NCBI GenBank assembly: GCA_016987375.1
Contig: PJRA01000263.1
Span: 2,016,592 to 2,059,741, forward strand
Direction of reading: 5' to 3'
Length of the DNA: 43,150 nucleotides
Origin: Brachionus koreanus
Taxonomy: Eukaryota; Rotifera; Eurotatoria; Ploima; Brachionidae
The position numbers were made by a program, and so were the translations under genes. Below the pieces are notes generated by a model that was not told where the DNA came from, searched no databases, and saw nothing but the letters and a program-made list of their open reading frames with translations. Of this stretch, positions 31,952-43,150 are shown in pieces; positions within the stretch are counted from its first letter, which is position 1, and every line of letters begins with the position of its first letter.

Positions 31952-33280
31952 AGTCTTTAGAAGTACTAAATGATTGTTTTTTGCATCAGTTTGTTATTGA
32001 ACCTACTTTTGGCGATAATGTTCTTGATCTGGTCATTGCTGATGATCCGGATATCATTTACAATATTGACATTATTCCACCAATTGGGTGCACTATAAAA
32101 ATGAGGCTCCATTCTAGTTTGATATTCGGAATAATTATAAACGATGGAGTCAAGAGTTGTGAGCTGTTTCAAGACAAGTACAATGAGATAATACTTAGGA
32201 ATATACCTGAGAAAAGAGTGTTGGTAGATGGAGTGAAAAAAAATCCTATTTGGTTCAACCGAGATATTAAACAAGCATGTCAACTTAAATTCAGGGCTTT
32301 TGCCAAATATAGAGGAGCTTCTACAGCAAACAAAGAAGAGCTAAAATCTAAATTAAACAAGCAGGCTAGAAAAGTTAAAGCGCTGGTCAAGTTAGCTCAT
32401 AGACTCTATGAAAAGTCAATAATCGATAAGTGTACTTCGAATCCAAAGCTGCTATTCTCCTATGTGAACAGCAAAAAAAATGTTAAGTGTAAAATTAGAT
32501 CGCTGACTGATAGATTTGGAAATCAATTGATTAAAGGCAGTCCAACTGCAATAAAAAGAGACTTGATAAGCTGGACAGAAACAAATCAATAGGCATTGAT
32601 GGCAAACATCCATATGTACTTAGAGAGTGCAGTGATGTATTATGTGAACCGCTGTCTTTTCTGTTCAAGTTATCTTTCGAGTCTAGTGTGATACCAGCAT
32701 GTTGGAAAAGAGTTAATGTTACCCCAGTATACAAGAAGAAAGGTGGTAAATCAAATCGTGAAAACTATCGTCCAATATCGCTTTTATCAATATTAATAAA
32801 AATAATGGAGAAGCTAATTAGAGATGAAATAGTAATGCATTTATCTGAACACAAATTACTTTCTATCCATCAACATGGATTTATGCGTGGTAAATCCTGT
32901 GTAACCAACTTGCTTAAAAGCTTTGATATTATTACTGAGGCCTTGAATAGAGGATTCAGTGCTGTGGTAGTATTTTTAGATTTCTCGAAGGCACTTGATC
33001 GCGTTTCACATAAGCTCCTAATAGATTTANNNNNNNNNNNNTCACTATTGTAAGCTGTTTGCGGATGATAGCTAATTGATTAGCGTCATTAGAAATACAA
33101 GTGATCAAATGCTGATTCAAGATGACATTGACAAGATGGTTGAGTGGTCGAAACGTTGGAGTATGGAATTTAATGAATCCAAGTGTAAATCCAAGTGTTA
33201 GTCTTCCTGCTTTGTCAGTTTAGTTAAACTAAACTTGACCGTAGAATATTAACTATTATTATTATTATTATTATTATTAT
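31948..33280 (+). pseudogene. Broken LINE: endonuclease C-terminus and reverse transcriptase
   Basis: Frame 1 (31948-32592) holds the end of an apurinic-type endonuclease domain and the linker (FVIEPTFGDNVLDLVIADD, then PIWFNRDIKQACQLK). In another frame from about 32570 comes the RT: SIGIDGKHPYVL, KRVNVTPVYKKKGGKSNREN, YRPISLLSI, HQHGF-x6-CVTNLL and VVVFLDFSKALDRVSHKLL. After 12 N (33030-33041) comes LFADDS with an internal stop, then DDIDKMVEWSKRW. Defects: 5' truncation, a deletion/frameshift near 32570, loss of the middle of the RT around the gap, and several stops. The 3' end is GTCTTCCTGCTTTGTCA... followed by a TTA/ATT microsatellite tail (33254-33280). Its RT block resembles that of the LINE in the TRPC intron. 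Confidence 0.88.
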
Positions 33281-33740
33281 GAGATGATCTATTTTTTAAT
33301 AAAAGATTTGCTGGGAGCTTTTTTTGTGTCGATTTTGAAAATAGCTTTTATTTTTTAAATAACTCTTTTTGGATTCTATTTTATAATCTTAAAAATTAAA
33401 TAATAAAAAAAATAGTCCCCAAGATTTATTCAGAATTTCGTCTTGTTTTAGAATATGGAAAAATAATTAGGGGTTTTGGAGTAAACCGCGGAGGAAATAC
33501 AAAAAAACTGAAAAAAACCCAAAATTTTACCATTTTTTGATCATTGTCTTGGTAAAATAGGCGAATAGTATCTCAAATAAGTCAATATTTTGTAAAGGAG
33601 ATTATTCCCTATCAGGATTGATACTATACTATTAGGATTTGCATATTTCAAAATGTTATTACAGCTTGAAGATAAGATCCTTTTTTTTTTGAATCTTTAA
33701 AAGAATCCACCCAAAATTCTTTTGACTTTTTTTCTGAAGG
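33281..33740. other. AT-rich spacer, no gene seen
   Basis: Between the LINE tail and the dispersed repeat. No frame of note. Confidence 0.4.
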
Positions 33741-33950
33741 CTTTTTATTAGTTCTGTAAGTGCAACATACTTAGTTGCACCAAATTTCAAAGTCTACCAT
33801 AACTAATAATGTGCAAAGTCTCTGCAAAATGAACCATCAAATTTAAATTATTTACCAGAGTTTTACCAGATTTTTCTTAATAGTGCAACTTTGAATGTTG
33901 CACCATTTTGCATTTACAGGACTTGCTTTTGACTCTTATAAGAAATATTA
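33741..33950 (+). repeat. Dispersed repeat, copy B, with twin hairpins
   Basis: Uninterrupted copy of the repeat at 21515-22110. It carries two hairpins with the identical 7-bp stem GTGCAAC/GTTGCAC and 7-nt loops: 33760-33780 (loop ATACTTA) and 33883-33903 (loop TTTGAAT). The copies differ by many substitutions and small indels, so the family is old. No coding capacity or element class recognised. Confidence 0.75.
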
Positions 33951-34565
33951 TTAGAATTTTTTTAAATTTTTTATGTTCTATTTTACAAAATTGCGCAAAA
34001 CGTTTTAGTAAATTTAGGAAACGGTCAAAGGGTAAATACAAAATGTAAATATGAAGAAAAGGGAAACAACCAATATAAAATAATAAATAATTTCTGTTGT
34101 GCAATAATGCGCGAATATGATAATAAATAAATAAGAAAGAAGTCTCGCTGCTTCACGGTCGCATTTGGTGTAATGACTTAAAAAAAAGTCTTGTACTGCT
34201 AAACATCATTATTCCCAATGAAAAGCTCTCAAAGTAGCATTTTTTTTGTTCATTGCATAGTCGATCTTAATTTAGAATCGTCTGGACAAGATCAAGAGAA
34301 GCTAGGTGGCGAAAATATTTGACGATATTGGTTTGGGTGGCAGCATTGGGTTTCAAAATATGACTCATATTTCAACTCAACTAAAGAGACAAAGGTCAAA
34401 ATTATAAACAGACATTGAACTTTTTTATTCAAAAATACGAATAATTAAAATAAATTTAAAAATAATTTTTTAAATTAATAATATTGCTAATTTTTTACCA
34501 TTTTTAACATAAGTTTTAATACCATTGATTGTGAAGAGTGGTGATAAAAAGACAAAATAAATAGA
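33951..34565. other. Intergenic DNA with an unassigned GC-richer patch
   Basis: 34140-34370 is less AT-rich than its surroundings (for example GGTTTGGGTGGCAGCATTGG) and may be an old repeat or exon remnant. I could not assign it. Confidence 0.3.
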
Positions 34566-34569
34566 TTAA

Positions 34570-34786
34570 CACTAGAAGCACCAAACGAGTCAAAATGACT
34601 CGTTTTAAAATTTCTTAAATCCTCGTATCTTTTGAATGGATTTTTGAAATTAATATATATTTTTTGATTTATGTAGATTTTAAAACTTTCTTTAAAAACA
34701 ATATTACTTAATAAAATTGTTATAATTTTTATTATAAAATAATTTCAAATTAAAAAAACGTGAAAAAATGCTTGGTGCTTCTAGTG
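34570..34786. mobile_element. piggyBac-like MITE
   Basis: A 217-bp element bounded by intact TTAA duplications (34566-34569 and 34787-34790). Its ends are CACTAGAAGCACCAA and the exact complement TTGGTGCTTCTAGTG. A subterminal palindrome CGAGTCA-AAA-TGACTCG lies at 34586-34602. TTAA targeting, a CACTAG start and a TCAAAATGA-type subterminal palindrome are typical of piggyBac-superfamily elements. No transposase is present. Confidence 0.85.
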
Positions 34787-34790
34787 TTAA

Positions 34791-37700
34791 CAAACATTGA
34801 TTTGATATTTTTTTGAAAATTCGAGCATGCTGGCTAAAAATATGAATGTGTTTTAGAATCAATCAAATCAATAATGAATAATTTATATCCAGAAATAGAG
34901 TAAAATTTAAGTACACAATTGAGAAAAATTGAAAATGAGATAGAGATGAAATTGATGGAAAAAATGTATGAATGCTGAAAATTATCAAAGACCTGAATTG
35001 AAATATAAAAACGAAAATGAAATTTGAAGAAGTCTTCCAGTATTTAAATAGTATATTTTTTTGGCCTTAAATTAAAAAATTTTTAAATATAGTTTTATTA
35101 AATTTTAATTAAAATCTTTTATTAAACGATATTAAATACATGGCCGATACTATACTTAAAATTCTCCGGAAATTTCTGATTTATTTGCTCATTTTTAGTT
35201 TTATATTTTTAACTAAAATTAGCCTTTTTAAATTTAATTTGATAGTTTGTTTTCTTTTCAGATTAAAAGATCCATTTTCTAATTATAATGAAATGTCAAA
35301 AGGAGCAGCACATAAAATTTGATTAAAAAAAAGTCATCTCTCTTTAATAAAATTCTAAAAGTTTAAAACTTGAAAATCAATCCAGATTATCTAAATTTTA
35401 TTTTAAAGTAGCTCAATAACTTTTTGTTAATTCATTTTGATAAAAAAAAACATTAAAAAAAAGCCGTTTTCTAATGTTTTTTTTTATTCAAATTATTTGA
35501 AAATAAAATCAAGAAAAAGTTTTTTTATTTTTATTATGATTTTAAATACCTTTATCTAATTTTACTTTTTGAATTATTCAAGTGCTTGGAAATAAAAAAT
35601 TACCTTTATTTATTTTTTAAATTTTAATAAAAAATTATTCGAAATGTTTTTTTCTAGAAAATTAGTGAAAAATAACTATTTTAAAAAGAGCGATTTTCAG
35701 AGCAACTCGGAAGCTATTTCAAATTATGATCCGGGTATTTTTCAATCGATCATAATCTTAAATACCAAAAGTAAATTAATTATCTTTTAAGTAAATCATT
35801 CAATAACCGTTAATCTCAAATTAGTTTGATTTTTCGCAAGCATAAATTCTTCGAAAAAACTTTAGGTATATTAGCCTAAACAAAGTAAACAAAAATTCAC
35901 TTCCATTTCCTGATGCTTCAGCAAAACACAGAATGCTTATCTAAAACCCAAGAAAGCTTAGACTTTTGATCTAGAATAATTTAAACAAATATTTTTATGC
36001 CAAATTTATTTTGTATTTTTTATTTAGAAAATTTCACAGAAAAAATTGCTTAAGTTTTTGGGGTAATTAAATGAAAATATTTAAAATTTATCCCATTGTA
36101 TTCAAGATTATATGGATTTTAAGAAAATATTTTAGAGTTACTAATAACATTTTTCGAGATTTAATTTAAGTTTTTTTTTTATTAATCAGAGTTTTTTTTT
36201 TATTTTTTCAATTTTTTAAAAACACTAATAATAAGACCTAATTAAATTCTTAAAGATAATTGGAATGAATACCATTAAGTACATTAGAAGTGAATTTTAT
36301 TTCGAGTTTCTATCTTATTTTTACTTTAAATCAATCAAAACAAGCCTTGTCAATCAAAATGATAAATATAAATTTGATTTTATTAACTTGATTAACTTAA
36401 ATCTTTTCGTTTCAAGTCAAATATTAGCATGAAAGAGAAACCATTAATATTAGATCTTAGAGAGTCGAAAAAAAATTAAATAAATTAGATATTTACTTAT
36501 TGTATTTTCTACTATTGAAATTCGATGCTCTTAATTTATCATTCCACTTTAAATAGACATCAAAATTTTTATTACAATTTGGTGTACTATATAGCTCTTT
36601 TTTCAATATGCTTTTTGCTATTTCTTCTTATTCCCAATTTCAATAATCAGAAAGAATCTAATCATTCAGTTTATGTTGACTGGAAAGTCATTCCGCAAGA
36701 AATTTTTCTCGTTTTTTTAAATTAGCTCTTTCTTTATTGTATTTGTCAAGTTATTTGAATAAGGTACAAAGCATATAAATCAGATTTGATTTTACAGCAT
36801 AAATATTAAATGATAAATATATTATATAATTATGAAATAAATATATAAATTGAGAACTAGTTCTGAATTATTATGTTTATTTGAGTGCTATGGTCACACA
36901 TTTGCCTAAAAAATTCACACTTGTATTCATTCGCAAAGCTAATTAAGATTTTATTCAAAGACTAACAAATTTGTGTTTTGAAATAGGTTTCAAATACAAA
37001 TGATTTAAATTTTGCAAATAAGTGATGAGAAAGATTTATTTAAATGAAGTCCTAAAGTTTTAAATAAGTTATTTTGAATTAGCTCAAAAAACTGAAATAA
37101 ACAAAATTTTTAAAAAGCTTATTTGGCAATAAAATCTAGCCAAAAAATTATTTCTAAATTTTTTAAAATTAGCTGGTCACTTCTTTTTAAATGATAGATA
37201 GAAAAATTTATATCATATTTACTAAGAGATAAATTTATGTGAAAACAAGATTTTAAGCGACATAGGTATTAATGAATAGAAATAATTAGACTTGCATTAA
37301 TTGATATAAATAGCCATCTTGGTATTGAGAAGGCATTGTTAGTTCAATCGATTAGGGTTCTTTTCAAAATTTATCGAAGATTTCTTTCAACAAATTCTGT
37401 GTTTAGTTAAATACAATAAACTATTTATAATGATATATCTATTTTGAATAGAAAAAAAAACACACACATAAAACTAATGAAAACAGAATTGTAAATATTT
37501 GAAATTAGATTTATAACTGGACCTTTTGAGTTTATTAAAACAGAGGTCTAAAGAAGTACAAAAGCTCGAGCTTAAAGGCGCTAATTATTTTTCGAGGATT
37601 TTCTTACAATTTTTGTCTAATTGAAATTTTAATATTTTCGAGATTATCAAAATATATGTGTTATCATTTAAGTATCGAGCTATGTTGTCAAATTAAAATA

Positions 37701-40374
37701 GATACACTAAAATATAGTGGGTTAGTGACTATTTTAGAACTATTATTAGTGTGTTGATATTAGACTCGTATTTAATTTGAAATTTGAATTTTTTCATAAT
37801 CACTTAGAAATTTATATCTATATAAAATTTTTAAATTTGATCAAAATTTCGTATTATTTGATTAAACCAAAAAATTACTTCAGAAAACATTATTTAAAGC
37901 CAATTTTTAATTTTTAAATGAGAGTCTAATTTGCATTTTGTCTATTTGACTTAATAATATTTAATATTCTATCTTTAACTTTAGTACAAATGAGCTTAAT
38001 AGGTAGATATATAGATTTAGATAACATTTTTAAATTATTTTGATGGATTAGGGTTTATGCGCGTCGTTATTTATTGACCTTTATCTATCAACACGATAAG
38101 CTAATATTTATCTTTTTATTAATATCTAATTATTAAACGAATTTAAAAAAAAAAGTGTTATTTTAAATATGTTAATAATATTTGATTACTTTAAATTAAA
38201 ATAGATTTTTATTTCTAAAGACAAAAAATTAAACTTTTCTTTACGCAATAAAAATAATACCACATTTAACTAGTTTTAAATTTTTTAGATTTAAATATTA
38301 ATTAGAAACCTTAGTTTATTTAGAGAATTAATATTTGAAAAAAAGATTTTAATTGAAACTCTATTTGGATACAATATTTTCTGTTAAAATCTAGTTATCA
38401 GATAAATGCCTTCAAAATACCAGTTGATATTGTTTTATTTTTTTTTAATGTTATTGATAATTTATTTAAAATTTATATAATTCGCAAATAACATAGGTCG
38501 GATAGTTAGTCCGAGAATGTTTATTTATTCAGCTTTATTGTATTTTTGTTTAATATGAGCAATTAAATTATTCTGCAACAAGATATTTGCTATTTGTTTT
38601 TAATCTAATTTCAGGTGTTCAGATAGGAGAATCCAGAATTGAGCGCCGACTGGCAAGTTTTTATAAAATTTCTTCCACAATCCTGCTGAAAAGATTAGAT
38701 TATAGGTTTATGCTATTTTAAAGCCAAATGCTGATTGACGCTTGCCTTTTCGGTTAAAAAAGCAAATTTCATAACTAGCAGAGTATTTAATGCAAGTATT
38801 CGGAAATTGAGCCTGAAATATTCTTAAGGGCTTTCTTTGTATTGATCTTGAATTTTCCTCAGTTCAGGGTTAATTTATTTTCCTGTGTAAAAAAATATAA
38901 AAATTACAAAACTAGTTTTTTGGCTTATAGAAATTGAAAATTATAGAAATTAAGCTTTATTAAAAAAAAAAGTATAAACAAAAATATTAAATTAATTTTG
39001 TTTTTTAGTCAAAATTTAATTAAAAGAAATTAATATTATTGTTTCGGGTTGATTAATCGAATATCACAGCAAGAGCGTTGGACAAGCTGGTTGGCATCAT
39101 ATTTCTTAATTAAAATTTGATTGAAACATAGATTGCCATATCATGATAAACTTAGTTTTCATTTTCTCATCATTCTACAATTAGGTTAGTTTACAAAAAT
39201 TCCATCAATTTTAAAAATATTTATTAAAGAAAAAACCTCGAAGTTTATTCGAACCAAAATTTTTTTATAGACTTTAATAGTGGAAACAAAACAATTGAAA
39301 TGATATCCAACAAATTAAATGTTAACCAATAAGTTGTTGCTTATTTTGAAATTTTTTCAAAATAATTAAATCGTTCAAAGCAATTTAACTTTACAAATAA
39401 AAAGCCAGATTCGCTTATGATTAAACTTTTGTTTGGAATCATAAATGTGGCTAATGGCACTTTTGACATTGAATATTTATTTTTTTTTGTTGAGGATAAT
39501 TTTATTAAAAGATTTAACACTAATTGATTCGACATGTTTGCAAAAATTAGCTTTGTCTATTAATCTTTCAATCCGCATGGTATTCAATAACGTGCGTATA
39601 GTGAAGAAAATCTTCAATTATTTGTGTCCAATACAATGTTTTCTCAGAAATGAATTTGCAACTGAAAGAAAATATCATTTTCAATATCTTTAATCCAAAT
39701 CTTTATTTTTTTTGATAAATTATATTTAAGTTTTCCTAATTAATTTTGGTCTACTGAGAATCAAGATATTTTAAAAAATTTTCAGTGCTATTTTCTTAAA
39801 TTTGTAGATAAACAAAGACACTTAAATCGAATCATCTTTTTTAAAGGGATTTTGTTTGCAAAGTTAACTGATTCAAAATTTGCAAATTTTAGATCAATTG
39901 CCTTTGAGAATCGGAGAAATTTGTTCCAATTTTTGTTTTTAGAAAAAAAATTTAGGATAGTTTATCGTTTATTAATAGAGATTTAATTAGATAAATTAAA
40001 AATTTAGTGTTAAGAAACTAGCAGTGCTTGAAATAAAGCATACGTCTTTCAGTAAATTGTTTTGGAGAAAAGCAATTCAGTTTGTATCCTTAGGCCTATG
40101 CTATAAACTATTCATGTTTTTAATCAAAAATTCTTTCTTAGTCTTAGTATCTTGGCGAAAGAAATTAATTGTAGCAGGAGTTCGAATTTAGTTCTAGGCC
40201 TAAAATCAAATTAATCATTAAGTAACTCGGTAGGTTTAAAGAGAAATTTAAGAATGATTTGACCCGATTTTGCTTTATTTTCAAAAAGATCCGAAGTTTC
40301 ATAGATTTTTAAGACCTTATCTAATCAAAACTTGTTAATTTAAATTTTAGATCCATATTATCTAATAAAATCAA
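34791..40374. other. Long AT-rich region without convincing genes
   Basis: About 5.6 kb. It holds one weak small frame (35140-35322, listed separately) and others rejected (36525-36725, 39445-39693). A GC-richer patch at 38625-38780 is unassigned. No RNA gene recognised. Confidence 0.45.
35140..35322 (+). CDS. Possible small membrane peptide (60 aa)
   Basis: An ATG in good context (ATACATGGCC) opens MADTILKILRKFLIYLLIFSF, one or two hydrophobic spans and a polar tail SNYNEMSKGAAHKI. The strong pyrimidine tract and CAG near 35250-35262 would suit a splice acceptor, but no donor gives a matching frame, so it is read unspliced. No family recognised. Chance is a real alternative in DNA of this composition. 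Confidence 0.2.
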   Translation: MADTILKILRKFLIYLLIFSFIFLTKISLFKFNLIVCFLFRLKDPFSNYNEMSKGAAHKI

Positions 40375-40978
40375 ATGGATTCACATACCAAGAACAAAAC
40401 GAATAATAAAGAATTATCTAATCCAAAACCTATTAATCAGAAACCATCTAATGATGCGCACTTATTAGTGCCAGATGAGTTACCATCAGAAGAAGAACCT
40501 GAATTAGAAATCGAATCTGATTCAGAAATTATTTTCGAAGAAAATTCGACTCATCAGCAAGACGTAAGTTATTTTTTTTTATTATTTTTGAATATGAAAT
40601 AAAATATTAATTTAAATTTTTTTTTCGGAATTTCTCTTCCCGCAAATTTTTATCTATTACGTAATTTTTCAAAAATAGAATGAATCAATTTCCACAACAA
40701 TTAACTTGATGATTGTTTTAAAGCTTAATTGAGCAAGAGTATATAAAATATTTTTCTAATTAATATAGTAAAATTGTATTTTATTTTTATTTATATTTAT
40801 CATTAAGAACAAAAACATTGTTGTGAATAATTTTAATAGAAAAAAGAATAAATATATAACATATAAATTGAGTCAATGATGAATTTTAACATTAAAATGT
40901 TTTTTTTAAGAGAAATTAGTTTTTCTCAAATAGGTATTCAAAAAGAAAGATCAAGCAGTTCAAAAACAGACTGGATAA
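40375..40978 (+). CDS. Possible small two-exon acidic protein
   Basis: Exon 1 (40375-40563) begins with ATG and is polar throughout: MDSHTKNKTNNKELSNPKP, then an acidic stretch (DELPSEEEPELEIESDSEII), ending QQD before a consensus GTAAGT donor. A matching phase-0 acceptor (CTCAAATAG) at 40933 adds VFKKKDQAVQKQTG and a stop, giving 77 aa. A 3' acceptor (TAAATTTTAG) lies 24 nt before the ATG. Composition is unlike the FYLIK-rich noise frames around it, and the donor is excellent. The second exon is uncertain; the true next exon could lie further right or beyond the window. No family recognised. Confidence 0.45.
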
Positions 40979-41030
40979 TCTCGATAGAAATCGAAAATAG
41001 AAGCAAAAGTTCTTATTGCGAGGCCACGTA

Positions 41031-41140
41031 AGTCTTCCTGCTTTGTCAATTCAGTTAAACTAATTTAACCGTAGAATATTAACTATTAATAATAATAATA
41101 ATAATAGTATACTATGATCAACTTAGTTTGACAAAGCAGG
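41031..41140. repeat. LINE 3'-end copy with an inverted partner around an ATA array
   Basis: GTCTTCCTGCTTTGTCA and CCGTAGAATATTAACTATTA match the 3' end of the LINE at 33201-33255, followed by an AAT/ATA tail. The outer block CCTGCTTTGTCAA (41037-41049) recurs inverted at 41128-41140, so the tail lies between facing copies. No coding part of the LINE is present. Confidence 0.7.
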
Positions 41141-41152
41141 ATAACTTAAAGA

Positions 41153-43150
41153 GGATAATAATAGACTTTTCATTGTTTGTTTCTACCGACATTGTTGAAT
41201 TCATTTTCGCTTACACCATACTTCTTTTTTGTATGTTACTATTAGATAATTAAGTTCATAATTAGATTTATTTTTTTTCATTTATTATCACTTGTTTATT
41301 TAATATGGTTAATTAATTATTATTATTATTATTGTTATTATTTAAGAATGGAATGTTTCTTCTTGATTTTAATTGTAAATATTAAAGCTTAAATTGCTAA
41401 TACTCCAACATTCAATCTTATAACTGAAATTTATTGCTTTTTGTAAGTTATGCGAGAGATTCAGAAAAACAAAAAAAAAAAGTTTTATAAATAATAATTA
41501 AGTATAATAGGAATTATGTAAATCTTCACTTTTTTTTTGTTTAAAATATGTAAATTAAATGGTATGAATAGAAAATATTGTCTTCCTATAATTTAATATT
41601 TTAATTTTTTTTTAATCTTCATCTCCAAATCTGGCGTAATATTTTCTGAATAAATAAATAAATAACTGAAATTTAATTTTTTAAAAGAAATTAGTCAGTA
41701 TACAAAAAGTTTTTAGCTATTGTATGAAATTGATTGGTGTCAATATTTTTAGAATTTTCAATCTTAGCTAATCAAACTATCCACAGTAATTTAAAATTAA
41801 ATATTGCACATTAATAATTCTTAGAGGTTATTCCGCTTTCGTTTTATAAAATTTTTGCTTTATTTTCTTATATTTTCTAAAAATAAAATATTACACTGAT
41901 TCTAAAGATATTAAATTTTATTTAAAAAAAATGAAAAGCATTAAATATTAATGCTTAATGATGTTTTAGAAATGGGCTAAGTTAATATTAGTTCTTGCAT
42001 CTAATTAAGTAAACATATTTTTAAAAATAAACCATAAAAATATTAATTAATTTAGTCATAATAAATTTTTTGTAATTTTGTCTATTGTATTTAAAGATAA
42101 AGCCGAAAATAGAAGGCTTATTATTACAAAAAAAAGTTTCTATAGGTAAACAATTTAAAAAAAGTTTTTCCCATGAATAAATTACTTATTTCTTTTGAAT
42201 TAAATTTTAACTATAGACTATTCAAAATGTTGTTATGGCTACTTGAGCTATTCGACATCAACATACACGCGACTTGACCGCAAATAGATCAACAAAAAAA
42301 TAGATCTAATTAAAAAAATTTGGGCTCAATAACTCTTTCAGTCTAAATAACATTATACGGGTATAATTGAAAAAATGCTACAGAATATAAAAATAAACCA
42401 AACCTTTCAAATAAAATCTATTAAGTATGCATGTTTAAAGAAAAAACCATTTGAATAGCTTATGAATTCGAGCCAAAAGTCTCTAGATTATTTTCAATTA
42501 GACTGATTTCTACAATTACTAATTAAATCTTTTCTGTTTTTCTAAATCAAAAAACTTGTATTGGCCTAAATATCCCATTTTATTTACATTTTAAGAGTAT
42601 CTTGGAAAACTTTTGAAAAAAAAGTCGGTAATGTTATTTCTTTTTAGGTTCAATTCTTTAATTATTTTATTAAATTGAAAAAATTTATTTTTTTTCCAGA
42701 ATTTATTGTCATTTAAAGAAAAATTGAATTTGTAATATAATGATCTCGAGGGTGCTTGAAAAATAGGACAAAATAAGTCAACTCGATTTAGGGAATTAAT
42801 TAGATTTAATTCCCTTTTGAATTTTTATCTATGATTGCTTCAATACTAGAAATTAGTAAAATTGTCTAATTAATTTAATTTTTTTTGAAAAAAAAATGGT
42901 TAGACTGCTTCGATAAAACCAAATTTAAAATGACTAATAGGCTTATTATATAAAATTTGTGACGCTTGCTAAGTTCGATTTAAATAAAATCGCCTAAAGG
43001 TCAAATAGCTAATGGCTATAACAATTAGGTGTTTCACTGTATATGTATAATACGATTGAAAATCTTCAAAGATTAATTACACCAGATTTCAAATAAAATT
43101 TATTCATTTTTCAGTAATAGATGATAAATCATATACTAATAAAATTCATA
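41153..43150. other. AT-rich DNA to the window end, no gene seen
   Basis: Contains a short ATT microsatellite (about 41314-41342). No coding frame or RNA gene recognised. Confidence 0.45.

Noticed and set aside
36525..36725. 66-codon hydrophobic frame
   Set aside because: Starts with ATG, but has no homology, no splice support and an F/L/I-rich composition expected by chance here.
39341..39693. Overlapping frames on opposite strands
   Set aside because: Mutually overlapping, unrecognised and with no signals; likely chance.
1..43150. CRISPR array, operon or prokaryotic-type system
   Set aside because: The window is clearly eukaryotic, with introns and animal families; no regularly spaced repeats were seen.

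Overview
This is an AT-rich animal (metazoan) nuclear contig. The signs are multi-exon genes with GT-AG introns, many only 51-60 nt long; animal-specific families (TRPC channel, ETO/nervy co-repressor, membrane collagen, GABARAP, GT10 fucosyltransferase); and abundant LINE and MITE debris. Very low GC, tiny introns and long AT-rich spacers would fit a small lophotrochozoan such as a monogonont rotifer (Brachionus-like). That placement is inference; I cannot run a search.

Layout: 1-5.3 kb is AT-rich DNA with a decayed LINE reverse-transcriptase fragment (minus strand, about 225-600) and a TTAA-flanked MITE-like element (1763-1991). An intronless alpha-1,3-fucosyltransferase-like gene lies at 5334-6617 (+). 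From 7.4 to 9.8 kb there is a tRNA-derived SINE, a second partial copy and another TTAA-type inverted-repeat element. An eight-exon ETO/MTG8/nervy gene occupies 10053-13141 (-), with NHR1/TAFH, NHR2 and an aberrant MYND finger. A seven-exon transmembrane collagen is at 16600-18349 (+). A thirteen-exon TRPC-type channel gene spans 18807-29127 (+); its introns hold a LINE flanked by 143-bp duplications (with an 877-N assembly gap), a nested MITE inside an older repeat, a LINE 3' relic and a long foldback element. A small signal-peptide/single-membrane-span gene (29959-30302, -) is divergent from a GABARAP/Atg8 gene (30959-31366, +). From 31.9 kb come a broken LINE, the second copy of the repeat seen in the TRPC intron, and a piggyBac-like MITE with perfect TTAA flanks. 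From 34.8 to 43 kb there is mostly AT-rich sequence, with only weak small genes, one possible two-exon acidic gene (40375-40978), and another copy of the LINE 3' end.

The genes do not form a pathway; they are unrelated single genes. I found no convincing undescribed multi-gene system. The most notable items are: a cleanly in-frame 54-nt GC-AG intron in the TRPC gene that ORF-based translation would mis-call as protein; an ETO homologue apparently lacking NHR3 and the last MYND ligands; collagen exons in multiples of 9 nt; a LINE with an unusually long target-site-like duplication; a repeat carrying two hairpins with the same stem; and 3' splice acceptors directly upstream of several start codons, which suggests spliced leader trans-splicing or 5'-UTR introns.
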